Shown: positions 37,201-47,197, numbered from the stretch's first letter. The stretch: 64,000 nt of DNA from Trichomonas tenax (GCA_023091735.1 JALKBU010000044.1:47035-111034); one strand, 5' to 3'. Notes: a model not told the origin generated them from the sequence alone. Numbers and translations are program-made.

Positions 37201-39949
37201 TGAACATCTCATCAATCACGTCCTTCAGATTGCACCACAAAATATTCTTGCTTGTTCATACATTCTTTCGCACTCGTTCTCATTCTTCCTTGGACACTTT
37301 ATCAACAAGTCATTCTCTGAGCCACACTTCTTCTCATGTATTGCAATGCAGTTCCCACAGCCGCAGACAATCGAAGCAGATTCTATTGCCTTGGCTGCTG
37401 CTGCAAGGAAGCAGTTATCATCAGCTGAACAAGAGTTCTCCGATGCTGTTTTCTCACACATCGGTGACTTATTGGCTTTGTGCTTGTTCTTCTTGTCTGG
37501 TGAGAAGCAAGGCTACGAAGAGGATGCACAGAAGGTTTTGTACCACATCATTCTTTCTGGCTCCCTTCTCATCGATTCTCCATTCTTCGCTGAAGCTCTT
37601 GACTTCATCCACGAGAAATCATATGTTGGACTTACAAAATTGTCTGGAATTTTGTCGAACGCCTTCGAGATGTGCATCGAGCAGTTCATTGCTCAAGCTT
37701 TGTCCATCTTGAACGACCAATTCTTCACGACATTTGCTAACATCATTCTCCCATGGTTCAAGCACGTCCAGCTCATCTCTGATGCAACAACAATTGTTTC
37801 TGTTACACAGCCGGCTTTCCAGAGATTCACCGCCTTATCATTCATGCAAGTCTTCACACGCGTCATCTGTTTGAGCCCACTTCAGCCATCTGCAATTTCC
37901 ATGATTGACTATGTCACGTCAACACCAGAATCTGCTGAATTTGCATTCATCTTCTGCTTCCAGGGTTACACGGAGTTCAAGGAGCAGTGCAAGACTCTTC
38001 TCATTCACTTGTGCAAGGCCAGGAAGGACATCGCAATGAATGTTTTGAGCTATTTGCAGTTCAGATATTGGTTCTACTCTGTCATCCAATTAAGAACATT
38101 CGATAGATTCTTCGATTTCGATAAGTTCCTTAATGAGATGAAGAGTGGCAAGGATCGACAGCAGACAACAGCATCAGCAGACCAGAACGTTGCTGAAGAG
38201 AACACAATGTTTGCTCTTGAAGTTTGCATGGAGTTGGTTGATCTTTATGAGGAATTCAAGCCAACAATTTGCTCATTCTGCATCGCTCATAAGCGCACAG
38301 AGTTAACTGCTCTCGCTTTCAGACGTATTACTGGTGTCGAAGCACCAAACTCTGATGATATTAGAGCAGTCCTTGGTGAAGGCATTTCTGAGTTCTTCAG
38401 AGAGTGCTTCCTTTGGTGCACAACATGCGGTGACACAGAAACAGCAGTCGCAGCTTCAAAGTCTGCTATCGACACAGTCACAGAGCCAACGCAGGATATG
38501 CTTCAGCACGTTTTGAAGACAATTCGCGTCACAGTTCAGGCGCTCAGAGAGAACTCAGTTCCATCAACAGAGAAGCGCCAGAAGAAGCACCTTGCCAAGC
38601 TTCTTCAGGGCGACGAGGAAGTCAACCTCAAGATCTTTTACAAGCATCTTTCTCTTCTTATTGATTTGCTCCTCGAAATTTGCAAGTCAATGAAGAGCGT
38701 TCCGCAGGAAGCATTCAGCGCTGTTTTGTCATTTGCCGCATGCGGTGACTCTGAGTTCCAGCCAATCTTCGAGAACTTCGTTAAGGCTGCAAACGAGTTC
38801 ATGGAGCTTCCAAACCAGATCCAGAATGATACAAAGTTCCCAGGTATCATCCCGATGATTGCACAGTACAACATTCTCCTTGATAAGAAGAAAGCCAAGA
38901 AGATCATTGCCAATCTCTTCAATCTCGTTGCCACTCTGTTCGAGAAAGGCTTAACAGGATTCTTGATGCCTCACAAGTCAGACTTCGTCGATCTTATCGA
39001 CGGCAAAGTTCCACTCAAGAAGCGCTATAAAGTTTCAACAGAAAAGGCGACTGCAACAATCATAATGCTCTTGATTCCACACTTCGCAGGAAAGTGCCCC
39101 GATCAGCAGTTCTCTGCAATCGAGCGCCGTGCTGCATCAATCCTTTCCATCGATATATCTCCACTCAAGATGGCTTTCCAGTCTTCTGATTATGATGCTT
39201 CCTTTGCTAGGACGGTCGAGAAGCTTATGACGACAGCAGGTGATAATCTAACATCCGCAGTTGTCAAGATTTATTCACTCGTCATGAAACACACAACACA
39301 GTTCTCTCCAGCAATCTACAAAGTCTCTGCCTGCTTAGCAGAGAAGTCCCAGAATCCAGGAAACTTGTCTCTCAAGCGAATCGCTGCACACGCAATCAAA
39401 GAGAAGAAGCCGGTTGCTGAATTGGAGCGGTTCTTGCCAATCTATCAGACTCGTGTCGGCCTCTTCGATCAGCTTCCGGCCCTTATGTACGGCACAGCAT
39501 TCCCAATAGAGACAATCTGCAAGGATGTCGCCAAATGGCAGAAGGATGAATTCCCATACTATCCAACAGAGTGCACATTCTTCTACTTCAACACAATCGA
39601 AGAGCTTAGAAACGAGTGCCTTCAAATCAAGGTCGATCCATTCGATAGATGGAATGATATCGCTTTCCACGCAATCCCACAGAGGCCAATTGCTGAAATG
39701 GCCATCGGCATTGTCCCAGAGGTCTCGGAGTTGACAATCAAGCAATTCATCGCAAAGATCAATAAGAAATCCAACTTAATTTCAAGCTCCTCAGAGAAGT
39801 TAAGATCTATGATTTCACCTGAGAGCGAGGAAAGGCTCCCACAAGTCGAAGAACAGACACTTCTTGTTGTCCCAATTGCAACGTTCGCTCCAACAATCTC
39901 TGACATCAATAGGTTGTGCATTGATATCACAGGAAATTTGTTTGAGTAA
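34232..39949 (+). CDS. Very large helical-repeat (HEAT-like) protein, 1905 residues
   Basis: This is the longest gene here, uninterrupted for 5.7 kb and GC-richer and more codon-biased than neighbours, suggesting strong expression. The protein is almost wholly alpha-helical with HEAT-like pairs (PFIASLAARCLMVLVNKFQDK; PAYEVRAAVFEIIEMTPLNHF; SFARTVEKLMTTAGDNLTSAV). I see no kinase, GTPase-activating, FAT or membrane segment. A charged linker near ~1310-1330 (KSGKDRQQTTASADQ) may separate two solenoids. Large HEAT scaffolds of this size include Furry/Tao3-type morphogenesis factors, neurofibromin-like and tubulin-binding proteins. None is identifiable by eye, so function is left open. Confidence 0.9.
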   Translation: MEKGQASNAATPTSGIDAIFSSIQSTLLTIAKPIVQQSKTYITKDNTLHSDLLRSLKSYVIYNTQLEQGFNKIALLAEANPKQSFSEIRTFFAPISLSLTEPVSKTPLPTSHWIQRIGEKSTSNLPYRIVLFYLSERYLIDIACKLANNVPSEKITFLLTEYIENVVQQINDFTHFLTYTLMVECFEKLFYILSLKIPEKTWQFVLKVLQDRNLSSSSHLFLYKMMRSFTFKNTKVDYTESRESLSALNNALVAFATPQPIVDSSIASALFFSSLTADALSQQGNQRPIHLIQILFSSATTNQQNLVTFPIVCTLFALSEDGRSVVNLGQIMSTARRIARSTTNAQQLILFGLNRILCGKNFQPHCIEFTNNDYLQWQADPHDVGKLTDFFSMISSFQSFENTMSELAQYITMIAVNGMQSFTDGYIQDLGTPNFMKLNGIAVFQVGRALIPTGNETLLKCYTDLCSRFIEQFSSEEKATSICGIPTAMCSDLDLFETSTPVIPQSVTQHRMSSDIAKLQKAVSPENKKPFSYDPKIELKMNMDAAKVDSPLARCIALVPLLAFNEELTIFVVSRIFDPTPFIASLAARCLMVLVNKFQDKAIHIISLIMAQVPQNLEQIYISLITIRMIVNIIKDTNYIEEATETISPMIIYALSCPAYEVRAAVFEIIEMTPLNHFFEQNEKLLTQKTLEKIASVFVSDCDPGVLRQLSFQSFKEYAHAHYEILYHIYLSIVFTILSRCEEYKYFANCHQSVTNILNNNVANYDKHRFSTLYAINLATFLVATTDSSEANDKQLLQIISKIIVMINDQIKKDPFSVVLYSFAASVHKSHTMLMLKLLTGPNELYLRAFAFVAHINVQNNSFIGDPAQLEEILKLMNNVVQYCETTKVVSTVSLAPVGELSELMSECLTSLMHVIEIICHQFKDCNASPIAGPFLHRPFIQKSLNRSSWFYFMFNLATPGQKMPDKLISASKSAFAAFCSVNTIPDDLFEHLINHVLQIAPQNILACSYILSHSFSFFLGHFINKSFSEPHFFSCIAMQFPQPQTIEADSIALAAAARKQLSSAEQEFSDAVFSHIGDLLALCLFFLSGEKQGYEEDAQKVLYHIILSGSLLIDSPFFAEALDFIHEKSYVGLTKLSGILSNAFEMCIEQFIAQALSILNDQFFTTFANIILPWFKHVQLISDATTIVSVTQPAFQRFTALSFMQVFTRVICLSPLQPSAISMIDYVTSTPESAEFAFIFCFQGYTEFKEQCKTLLIHLCKARKDIAMNVLSYLQFRYWFYSVIQLRTFDRFFDFDKFLNEMKSGKDRQQTTASADQNVAEENTMFALEVCMELVDLYEEFKPTICSFCIAHKRTELTALAFRRITGVEAPNSDDIRAVLGEGISEFFRECFLWCTTCGDTETAVAASKSAIDTVTEPTQDMLQHVLKTIRVTVQALRENSVPSTEKRQKKHLAKLLQGDEEVNLKIFYKHLSLLIDLLLEICKSMKSVPQEAFSAVLSFAACGDSEFQPIFENFVKAANEFMELPNQIQNDTKFPGIIPMIAQYNILLDKKKAKKIIANLFNLVATLFEKGLTGFLMPHKSDFVDLIDGKVPLKKRYKVSTEKATATIIMLLIPHFAGKCPDQQFSAIERRAASILSIDISPLKMAFQSSDYDASFARTVEKLMTTAGDNLTSAVVKIYSLVMKHTTQFSPAIYKVSACLAEKSQNPGNLSLKRIAAHAIKEKKPVAELERFLPIYQTRVGLFDQLPALMYGTAFPIETICKDVAKWQKDEFPYYPTECTFFYFNTIEELRNECLQIKVDPFDRWNDIAFHAIPQRPIAEMAIGIVPEVSELTIKQFIAKINKKSNLISSSSEKLRSMISPESEERLPQVEEQTLLVVPIATFAPTISDINRLCIDITGNLFE

Positions 39950-40116
39950 TTTGATTTATATTATATTCGAGAGTTTTATTATAGTGTGATTAAACTTAAT
40001 TTTTTTTTTAATTTAGAAATGATTTTTGAAATGAAAAAAAATATAAAATATCAAATTTTTAATAAACATGTTTGTAAACAAATCTGTACGTAATAGAGAT
40101 ATCATTTTGAACTGAT

Positions 40117-40524
40117 TTACTGTTCAAAGAACTTTCTATATTTGTTTGCTGTTTCACAACGAACTTCATCTGACAAATTTGGCGAAGAAACGAACTTTGT
40201 TGGAAAATTTCGAGGAATTACGTGGAAGTGAACGTGTGGAACCGTTTGTCCTGCAGCAGGTCCATCTTGAATTGTCATTGCGCAGCCTTGAGTGTGCATT
40301 TTTGCCTTCATTGTGTCGCGTACGTGTGTGGCTGTCGTAAGGAGATCGATTTTCTCTTCTTCAGTCAGCATATCGAAAAATTGAACAACTCTCTTCGGAG
40401 AAATCAAAACGTGTCCTTCACACGCAGGCCTAAGATTGACAAAACAGAAAGAAAGTTTTGATTCATAGAAAATGTGGCCTTTAGGAATCGTCCAAGGTCC
40501 AAAACTTCGATCTTCAGTAAACAT
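40117..40524 (-). CDS. FHIT: FHIT-type dinucleoside triphosphate hydrolase (HIT family)
   Basis: The HIT motif HVHFHVIPR (97-105) and the preceding QDGPAAGQTVP identify the fragile-histidine-triad branch, which cleaves ApppA to AMP and ADP; human FHIT has 147 residues, this one 135. The N-terminus FGPWTIPKGHIFYES also matches FHIT. The frame can be extended upstream to 40593. That region, however, contains the TGTCATGTAAA word and the initiator TCATA two bases before the ATG at 40524, so 40524 is taken as start. The conserved middle histidine (H99) and the outer H97 and H101 are present. It is probably cytosolic. Confidence 0.92.
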   Translation of the reverse strand: MFTEDRSFGPWTIPKGHIFYESKLSFCFVNLRPACEGHVLISPKRVVQFFDMLTEEEKIDLLTTATHVRDTMKAKMHTQGCAMTIQDGPAAGQTVPHVHFHVIPRNFPTKFVSSPNLSDEVRCETANKYRKFFEQ

Positions 40525-40541
40525 ATGAAATTTACATGACA
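40524..40541 (-). promoter_or_regulatory. Initiator plus TGTCATGTAAA word of the FHIT gene
   Basis: Read on the minus strand, TGTCATGTAAATTTCATATG joins the recurring word directly to TCATA and the start codon. A second copy of the word lies at 40562-40572. Confidence 0.55.
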
Positions 40542-40968
40542 AAAAAAGTATTTTTGAATAATTTACATGACAATATTTATATTTCCATGGCATAAATTTA
40601 TATAAAGAAAGAATTATTATAAGCTTTTGCCTATTAACATTCTATCATTAGTATATTAAAATTTTGAAATTTGGGATCATAATTTTGAAATTTTAAATGT
40701 GTTCAATATATTTGCTCTTTAATAGCTTAAGAAGCTATACATATCATTAAAAATTGGTTTATGCTTCATTAAAATGAAGTTAAGGTACAACATATTGAAT
40801 TTATATTGTTTGAAAATCATTTTCGATAATAGCATTAGATATTCATAGAAAACATTTAAATCTTCATATCCAATCAGAATATTGATATAAATTTGGATTT
40901 TTTGATATAAAATTTAAAAATTAAATTGATGAGAGAGAATTTATATATTTAAAATACAAAGTGAAATA
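40525..40968. other. Short spacer
   Basis: AT-rich sequence between the FHIT start and the 3' end of the coiled-coil gene. Apart from the two TTTACATGACA words nothing is seen. Confidence 0.6.
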
Positions 40969-42285
40969 TTAGTTGGTTGAGTTTTCGAGGAAATCACGAA
41001 GCAACTTGTTATCGCTCTTGTGGATTTCATAATCATCCTTCAAAGAAGCCAGAGTCTGTCCAAGCTGCTTGTTCTGTGCGAGGGTAACCTCATATAGGTG
41101 CTCCAGCTCAGCCATACCAGCAGACTTGAATGGTCGCGCGTTTTTGGGGAATAACCTTTCGATTTCTTCTGATGCGAGTCTTTTGCGTCTTAAGTCTTCT
41201 TTGCACCTTTCAAGCTGGTTTTTCAGCTTGTTGTCATCATCAAGAAGCTTCTGGTGATCAACCCACTCCTTTTCCATGACGCCAGTGAGATTTACGACTG
41301 TCTCTGACGACATATTCTTCTGTTGGATTTGTGCTCTGATTTCATTTCTTTTTCCTTTGAGTTGTTCAGTCAGCTGCTTTCCTTTAGCGACCTTCATCTC
41401 GAGGTGCTCTATCGTGTTCTTTTTGTACTCTGGAAAATGGTTAATCTTTTTATTCATTTCTGCAATCTCTTTCTGTATTGAATTTGACTGTTCTGTTGCT
41501 TTCTGTATCTTCTTGTTGTACTCCTTTTGGATGTCATATGTCTTTGCTTTTTCTAATTTGAGAGAATCGTTAATTCCTTGCAATTCGATCGAAACTTTAT
41601 TTAATTGTTTGTATTTTTCTGTGTGCTCACTGTCTCCATTCTTTACCAGGTCATTGGCTGCATCAATATCTGCTGTTATCCTTCTTAATTCAGACATTTT
41701 GCTGATTTTCTCTGTTTCTGAAGTCGCAAGCTTAGAATCAAGCAGTGGAACTTCTTCCTTCAGTTTTTTGACTTCATCCTGAAGTTGATCTCGCAAAGCT
41801 TCCATTTCTGTGATTTCCAGAATAATTTTTCTTCCGTTCACGAGTTTTTCTTCATACGATTTTAGTTTGTTTACGCGTTCCATTAACTGATTAAGGTCTT
41901 TATCTAAAGGTTCTTCTTGTAAAACGTTATTTTGTCCAGTTTTATCGAGTTCTATCATTTGTTCGTCAAGTTTCTTTACTTTTTCTGTCATTCCTTCGAT
42001 CTGTTGCTCCAATTTCTTGTTTCTCTTCGATTCTTGACCCGATTTTGCGATGGCAATTTCGTCTCGAATTTGTCTGATTTCTGCAGTTTTGCTGCCGAGC
42101 TCCGTCATCTGCAGCTGCTCCTCCCTTTCCGCGTCAGCCTTCAGTTCGACGATCTTCTGCTTAAGATTGGCGAAGTTTTGATTATCGAGCTCGAGAGCTT
42201 CGACCTGGTTTGCGAGCCTCTCCTTCTCCTGCGTCTGTTGGTTAAACTTTTGCTGAAGAAGATTAAACTCTTCCTGACTTATCAT
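40969..42285 (-). CDS. Long coiled-coil protein, 438 residues
   Basis: Heptads run almost without a break from residue ~3 to ~390 (LLQQKFNQQTQEKERLANQV; LKSYEEKLVNGRKI; SNSIQKEIAEMNKKINHF). A short non-coiled segment at ~385-400 (LFPKNARPFKSAGMAELEHL) precedes a last helix. No motor, membrane or zinc motif is present. The pattern fits cytoskeletal or flagellar structural proteins (a CCDC-type protein), but no orthologue is recognised. The ATG is preceded by CAGGGGTTGGTTAA, recalling the AGGGGTGAATTAAAA before the gene at 31095. Confidence 0.88.
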   Translation of the reverse strand: MISQEEFNLLQQKFNQQTQEKERLANQVEALELDNQNFANLKQKIVELKADAEREEQLQMTELGSKTAEIRQIRDEIAIAKSGQESKRNKKLEQQIEGMTEKVKKLDEQMIELDKTGQNNVLQEEPLDKDLNQLMERVNKLKSYEEKLVNGRKIILEITEMEALRDQLQDEVKKLKEEVPLLDSKLATSETEKISKMSELRRITADIDAANDLVKNGDSEHTEKYKQLNKVSIELQGINDSLKLEKAKTYDIQKEYNKKIQKATEQSNSIQKEIAEMNKKINHFPEYKKNTIEHLEMKVAKGKQLTEQLKGKRNEIRAQIQQKNMSSETVVNLTGVMEKEWVDHQKLLDDDNKLKNQLERCKEDLRRKRLASEEIERLFPKNARPFKSAGMAELEHLYEVTLAQNKQLGQTLASLKDDYEIHKSDNKLLRDFLENSTN

Positions 42286-44212
42286 TTAACCAACCCCTGA
42301 AGATAAATTTTATTTGATCTGACACGTAAAGTAAATATCCTTTTTATGTAGCAAAAAAATATTTGGGAGAAATTAATTTCGTTTTGAAAGGAAGTATTTT
42401 GGTTGATGTTGCAATGGTTCTGTTGGAATATTTCATCTTCAAATAATGACTTTATAATTGATCAAATGTTAGATGTTTTCTTGCACTTATTCATAATTTT
42501 GGATGTGAGAAATGGTTCTTATGGGCTATGTGGAGTATTTTTGAATTGTTTTTGTCGCAATATCTGAGATTATAATTGTTTTTGTTCAAGTTTAACGGGA
42601 TTCAAAATTGATGGAAAAGAAAACAAAAAGTTTTGATTTATTCTGAAGTTCATAGTCACTAAAGTGCAAGAATTGAGTCAGCAAAATATATCAAACAAAA
42701 TGGTGTGATTTATAAAGTGTGGTTGCACAAGAAATTATTAAATATCAATCCAAAAAAATGTAGATTAAAATTTAATGTTCTTTCATAGATTGAATTAATG
42801 CACATTCAATGCTGCCATTCATTATTTTAATTTTCATGGACATTGCAGCGAAAGCTGGGCTCACGAAAATTAACGTACGAAAAAAAATATTTTCGCTTGA
42901 AAACATATTAATTATATAATAAACATAATTAGTATCATCCCTATAAAAGCTTATACGAAATCTATCAGCCAATTTTTGAATAAACGGAAAATAAATCTCT
43001 GTTTTAGCTTAATACTCTATTTTTAGCCTTTTGACTGTGATTAATGCAATACAAACACTGGGGTCTGGCTATATTTTAGATGTGTACATATAAAACTGCT
43101 AAAAATAGAGTTTGGATCGAAATATCACGTCATTTATTTCAAGAAATGCTTTTTGTTATAAAATCATTAATGAATATCATCTGCAAGAGCTATTGAAACC
43201 AAATATTTCATTATCCTTGTAAAATAGCATATAGAAAAGGACATCAATAGTTTATTCCAATAACAAAACAGCAATACGTAATAAATAACCTAAAGGACTT
43301 GATGACTATTGCATGCAGAATGCAAACAGTTGTAATGCTGTCTCTGTAACTGAAAGAATGATGAGTTTATTTTTGCAACTCGAAATGAGCCGATAGATTC
43401 TTGATGATATTTATGTGTACTCATTATTAGGAAGAAATCGATCTGAGGGACCTGGCAGCAAGTCGGAAATATGCTTTTATGAATTAATTGATATAATGAT
43501 TTGCAGGTTTTAGAGAAATAAGACGAAAAACTGCGACAAAAGCGCATGCGGTTATAAAAGAATCGTTACTTGTAAGATTTGAAGGTATTTGAAATAAAAT
43601 GTGAATTTCGAGTTACTGGACGATAATAACCAGCTGTGGTAATAAGATAAACTGTAGTTAAACATTTACATAAAAAGATTCACTTATCATCTTTATTCTA
43701 TGCATACTGTGTTTTGAGAATAGGTAACTTTTTTATCTCCATAAATTAATAGAACGATAGAAAATGTACGTTAATTTTCGTGATCCCAGCTTTTTGCAGC
43801 GCCATTATAATGGTTAATATAGAAGGTGCGATGTGTTTAGAATGGGCTAATATTGATTTCTAATAATAGCAATGATAATATCAATCCTTTTGATATTGAA
43901 TCAATCAATCTCATTTTTTTATCAACATTATTACCAATGTATAAATTCAATCAAATCATACTTCTGATACATTTTCCTTCTCATCTATTGATATATCATT
44001 CGATTCCTGATAAATTAATTAATTGAATCAAAATCAATGTGTATTTCGTTTGAACTGTTGAATTTTCTACCAACCTACATGTGTGCAGAATGGATTCATC
44101 ACAACAAGACGAGATTAAAAGGTTTTTCTTATTCGTCCAAAATATTACATCTTTAGGCATCAAAGAACAGCGAAATTAACGATTTGAGATAAAAATTTAT
44201 TGTCGTTTATTT
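42286..44212. other. 1.9-kb gene-free region
   Basis: AT-rich, with GACACGTAAAG (~42321) just upstream of the coiled-coil gene and the inverted repeat pair listed separately. Small ORFs within it lack any recognisable content. Confidence 0.55.
42845..43802. mobile_element. Possible degenerate element bounded by ~34-bp inverted repeats
   Basis: GCTGGGCTCACGAAAATTAA plus CGTAC at 42854-42878 is mirrored by GTACG plus TTAATTTTCGTGATCCCAGC at 43766-43790, with one mismatch. A weaker GCAGCG match extends outward. The interior of about 0.9 kb has no coding capacity, and no target duplication was recognised. Confidence 0.45.
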
Positions 44213-44217
44213 TCATT
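44213..44217 (+). promoter_or_regulatory. Initiator of the ABC transporter gene
   Basis: TCATT with +1 A at 44215, only 6 nt before the ATG at 44221. It argues against the upstream TTG extension of the frame. Confidence 0.55.
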
Positions 44218-44220
44218 TTT

Positions 44221-45858
44221 ATGGGTTCTCGTGAAGTAAGAGTATTCGATGTTTTTCGTGTGTTTTATAACGCTTCAAACTGGTTTTCCTCGCTCGTTCT
44301 GGTCCTCGTTATATCTTTTGCGCTCGGTGAACTCGTTGTTGGTAACTTTTCGGGCTTATATCCTTCGAAATTCATGGGATACATCACTAAAATGGAGAAA
44401 AAGGAGTTCACCCATGCTCTAATGATCTACACGTTCATATTATTCGGCCAAATCACTATCATTACGATCAAATTTTGGCTCTGCGATCGATTATCCATAA
44501 AATTTAGAAACAATTTAGTCCAACAGATACATAAAAACTATCTCTCGGGAAACAGCTTTTACGATCTTCTTCTATTTGACACCCATATCGATAATCCTGA
44601 TGGTCGAATCACACTTGATATAGAAAACTACGGAGAGACCGCTATTAAAGTCATTGTTACTGCTGCTCAGGCTCCTGGTATAATCGTGTGGTACTCATAC
44701 ACAACATATAAAGATATGGGAGGAAAAACAATATTAATCACGTTCGCTTTTACTATTGTTTCATTCTTTATAACCAGGTTAGCTATGCATCCTATAATTA
44801 AGCTAACCTACAAGTTTGAAGCCGCAAATGCCGATTTTCGTCTCGCACACGTTAATCTCAAAGAAAATGCAGAAACGATCGCTCTTTCGCGTGCGCAATC
44901 AGCAGAAAAGCAGCTGCTTTCAGATCGCCTTGCATCAGTCTTAAAAGTCCAAAAACAGCTTTGCAACACTTCGATTTTCTTGAACATTGTTGTGAACATT
45001 TGCCAATATTTTGGAAACGCTCTCGTTTACTGGTGCATATACCTCAGCGCTCCAAACACCACTGATCCATCAGAGCTCGCCATATACACAGCGAGAGTTT
45101 GCTTTGAAGTCATAAGTTTAATATTTGGCGTCACATCATTGATGAATGTGATGAAAGATTTCTCGAAACTCAGCGGATATTCGACCCGCGTTTACGAACT
45201 TCTCAGTATATTAAAGGCACAAAGCGAGAGAGTGAAATGCACAAAATTTGGTGATAAGTTCATTTTAAACAACGCTACAATACAAAGGCCGACAGGAGAA
45301 CCTTTGATCAATAATCTTTCTATCGAAATACCGAAAGGATCTTCGTTGTTCATTTTTGGTCCATCTGGTGCTGGAAAGTCCTCTTTGTTTAGAGTTCTTG
45401 GTGGAATATGGCCTCTTAAGACAGGAAGCGTTACAATCCCTGAATTGTCAACGATGATATTGACACAGAGACCCTATATACCACGAAATTGCACTCTTGA
45501 AGAAGCAATTGCATTCCCATCAAAGCTTTGTGAAGTTGATGGCTTCGATATTCTTCGTTCACTCGAAGTTCTGCATTTGGATCATCTTAGACTGAGAAAT
45601 TCTGATGATTGGTGGTCCGGTTTATCTCCTGGTGAGCAACAGAGGATTGCAATCGCAAGAGTTTTCGTCCACAGACCTTATTTCGCTCTGTTGGATGAAG
45701 CAACATCTGCGATTCCTTCTAAACTTGAAGAAGAAGTTTTCCGGATTCTCGCTGATCGTGGAGTCACATGCATCACTATTGCACATAACAGGGAACTCAA
45801 GAAATGGCATACTCGCACTTTGGAACTCACAGGTGATGGTTCTTACAAAATATTATAA
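44221..45858 (+). CDS. ABCD-family ABC half-transporter
   Basis: The 545-residue half-transporter has an N-terminal ABC_membrane_2 domain (segments near 21-43, 66-84, 150-190, 250-275). It carries the ABCD-type loop NPDGRITLDIE at 125-135. The nucleotide-binding domain has Walker A GPSGAGKSSLF at 380-390, Q-loop Gln416, signature LSPGEQQ at 468-474, Walker B FALLDE at 488-493 and H-loop His522. FRVLGGIWP is characteristic of the ABCD group. All catalytic residues are present, so it should work as a dimer. ABCD1-3 are peroxisomal and ABCD4 is lysosomal (cobalamin). Trichomonads are thought to lack peroxisomes, so an ABCD4-like or bacterial YddA-like role is more likely (inference). Confidence 0.9.
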   Translation: MGSREVRVFDVFRVFYNASNWFSSLVLVLVISFALGELVVGNFSGLYPSKFMGYITKMEKKEFTHALMIYTFILFGQITIITIKFWLCDRLSIKFRNNLVQQIHKNYLSGNSFYDLLLFDTHIDNPDGRITLDIENYGETAIKVIVTAAQAPGIIVWYSYTTYKDMGGKTILITFAFTIVSFFITRLAMHPIIKLTYKFEAANADFRLAHVNLKENAETIALSRAQSAEKQLLSDRLASVLKVQKQLCNTSIFLNIVVNICQYFGNALVYWCIYLSAPNTTDPSELAIYTARVCFEVISLIFGVTSLMNVMKDFSKLSGYSTRVYELLSILKAQSERVKCTKFGDKFILNNATIQRPTGEPLINNLSIEIPKGSSLFIFGPSGAGKSSLFRVLGGIWPLKTGSVTIPELSTMILTQRPYIPRNCTLEEAIAFPSKLCEVDGFDILRSLEVLHLDHLRLRNSDDWWSGLSPGEQQRIAIARVFVHRPYFALLDEATSAIPSKLEEEVFRILADRGVTCITIAHNRELKKWHTRTLELTGDGSYKIL

Positions 45859-46317
45859 TTTATATTAATAATTCTATCCTCAATATATAATATTTTAATG
45901 GAAATCAATTTTAACCTTCAAGCATCGATATATTCTATATAAATGGAATTTAATAATGATTTCTACTGAAGAATAGAGAATTTTAAATTAAATTTTATGA
46001 ATTTTGATTGTTTAAGATGATAAATTACTTTGGTTATGAAACGTTTATGTTCTGTAGTTAGATATCAAAGAATTGATCAAAATATATTTTTGAATTTTAT
46101 AAATTCTAAAATGAGCCTAAAGGACAAAGAAGTAATATTTTTATATGAATTGCTATTATTGTATAGAATTATGAAGGAATATTAGAATATGAATAAAAAT
46201 TTTAGATTATTAATGGAAATCGGATTCTAGGAATGTGAATTATGCAAAAATTCAATGTGTAGAGTAATTTTGCATTGTGTTTTAATGTTATTTTTATTAT
46301 TGTCAGTTTAATTTTAA
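45859..46317. other. Short AT-rich spacer
   Basis: No ORF, repeat or RNA is seen. TGTCAGTTTAATTTTAA leads directly into the next ATG. Confidence 0.6.
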
Positions 46318-46965
46318 ATGTCAATAGCGGACGAATTCCTTTCGAAGCACAGCGTGGGTTACTCCGATGAACCGGAGCACTTCTTTGTCGACCAAAGCAA
46401 TGGTCCAACGACAATGAGAAGAGCGAGTCCGTATTTAAATCCTCGACAGATGGAATTCTGGGAAAATCAAAGAACTCATCTCGAATATCTCAATTACCTT
46501 CACTTTAAGCATCGATTGGATAATCCAAATATTAAATATTCGCAAGAATATTTTGATGATGATGAAATTGAAGAACAAATAAATGTAGAATCGAAGATAT
46601 CTCATGAAGAAATCGACCTTCAGAACGAATTAATAAGACAAAAAGAGCTTTTAGAAAGCACAAGAATAAAAATTAACAGAGAAGTCGATAAATTCAAAGC
46701 AATTCTCGATGATTTTCGAATGAAACGTGAGAAACAGAGACAATTACTAATGAAAGAATACTCTAAACGAAAAGAACGATATAATCAAGATATTACACTT
46801 ATAAAAGAAGCGGCAAATAGAAAACCAGATATTAAAATTACTGTGCACGAAGTTTCATCGTCAGAAATTCGATCTAAAAATCAAAACATAAATAAGTCTC
46901 GAAACAAGATAAAATCAACGACACAACTTTCATTTAATAGTACAGAGTCTATCTATGATGATTAA
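46318..46965 (+). CDS. Coiled-coil protein, 215 residues
   Basis: The ATG at 46318 begins MSIADEFLSKHSVGYSDEPE. Residues ~40-60 are aromatic-rich (MEFWENQRTHLEYLNYLHF). An acidic patch DDDEIEEQ is at ~78-88. Residues ~95-165 form a charged coiled coil (QNELIRQKELLESTRIKINR), and the last 50 residues are Ser/Asn/Lys-rich. There is no family match and no membrane segment. The charged, flexible ends suggest a protein-binding or cytoskeletal component. The frame has no close overlap with any other supported gene. Confidence 0.78.
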   Translation: MSIADEFLSKHSVGYSDEPEHFFVDQSNGPTTMRRASPYLNPRQMEFWENQRTHLEYLNYLHFKHRLDNPNIKYSQEYFDDDEIEEQINVESKISHEEIDLQNELIRQKELLESTRIKINREVDKFKAILDDFRMKREKQRQLLMKEYSKRKERYNQDITLIKEAANRKPDIKITVHEVSSSEIRSKNQNINKSRNKIKSTTQLSFNSTESIYDD

Positions 46966-47197
46966 TTTGTTTGTTTGAATTCATATAAAATCTTTCTTTT
47001 AAATTAACGTGTTATACTCCCCACAACATTGTAAATATATAAAGCATTTATGGTTCTATTATATATGATATGCGTTATTGAAAATTGTTTAAATTATTTT
47101 TTTCATATTTTATATAAACAGTGATGAACTAAAATAATGATGCAAAATTGTGTCAAAGGTGAAATTCAATGTACAAATGCACTTAAAATTAATAAAA

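Noticed and set aside
40525..40593. 23-residue N-terminal extension of FHIT
   Set aside because: It translates the promoter words and the initiator; the family N-terminus begins at the ATG at 40524.
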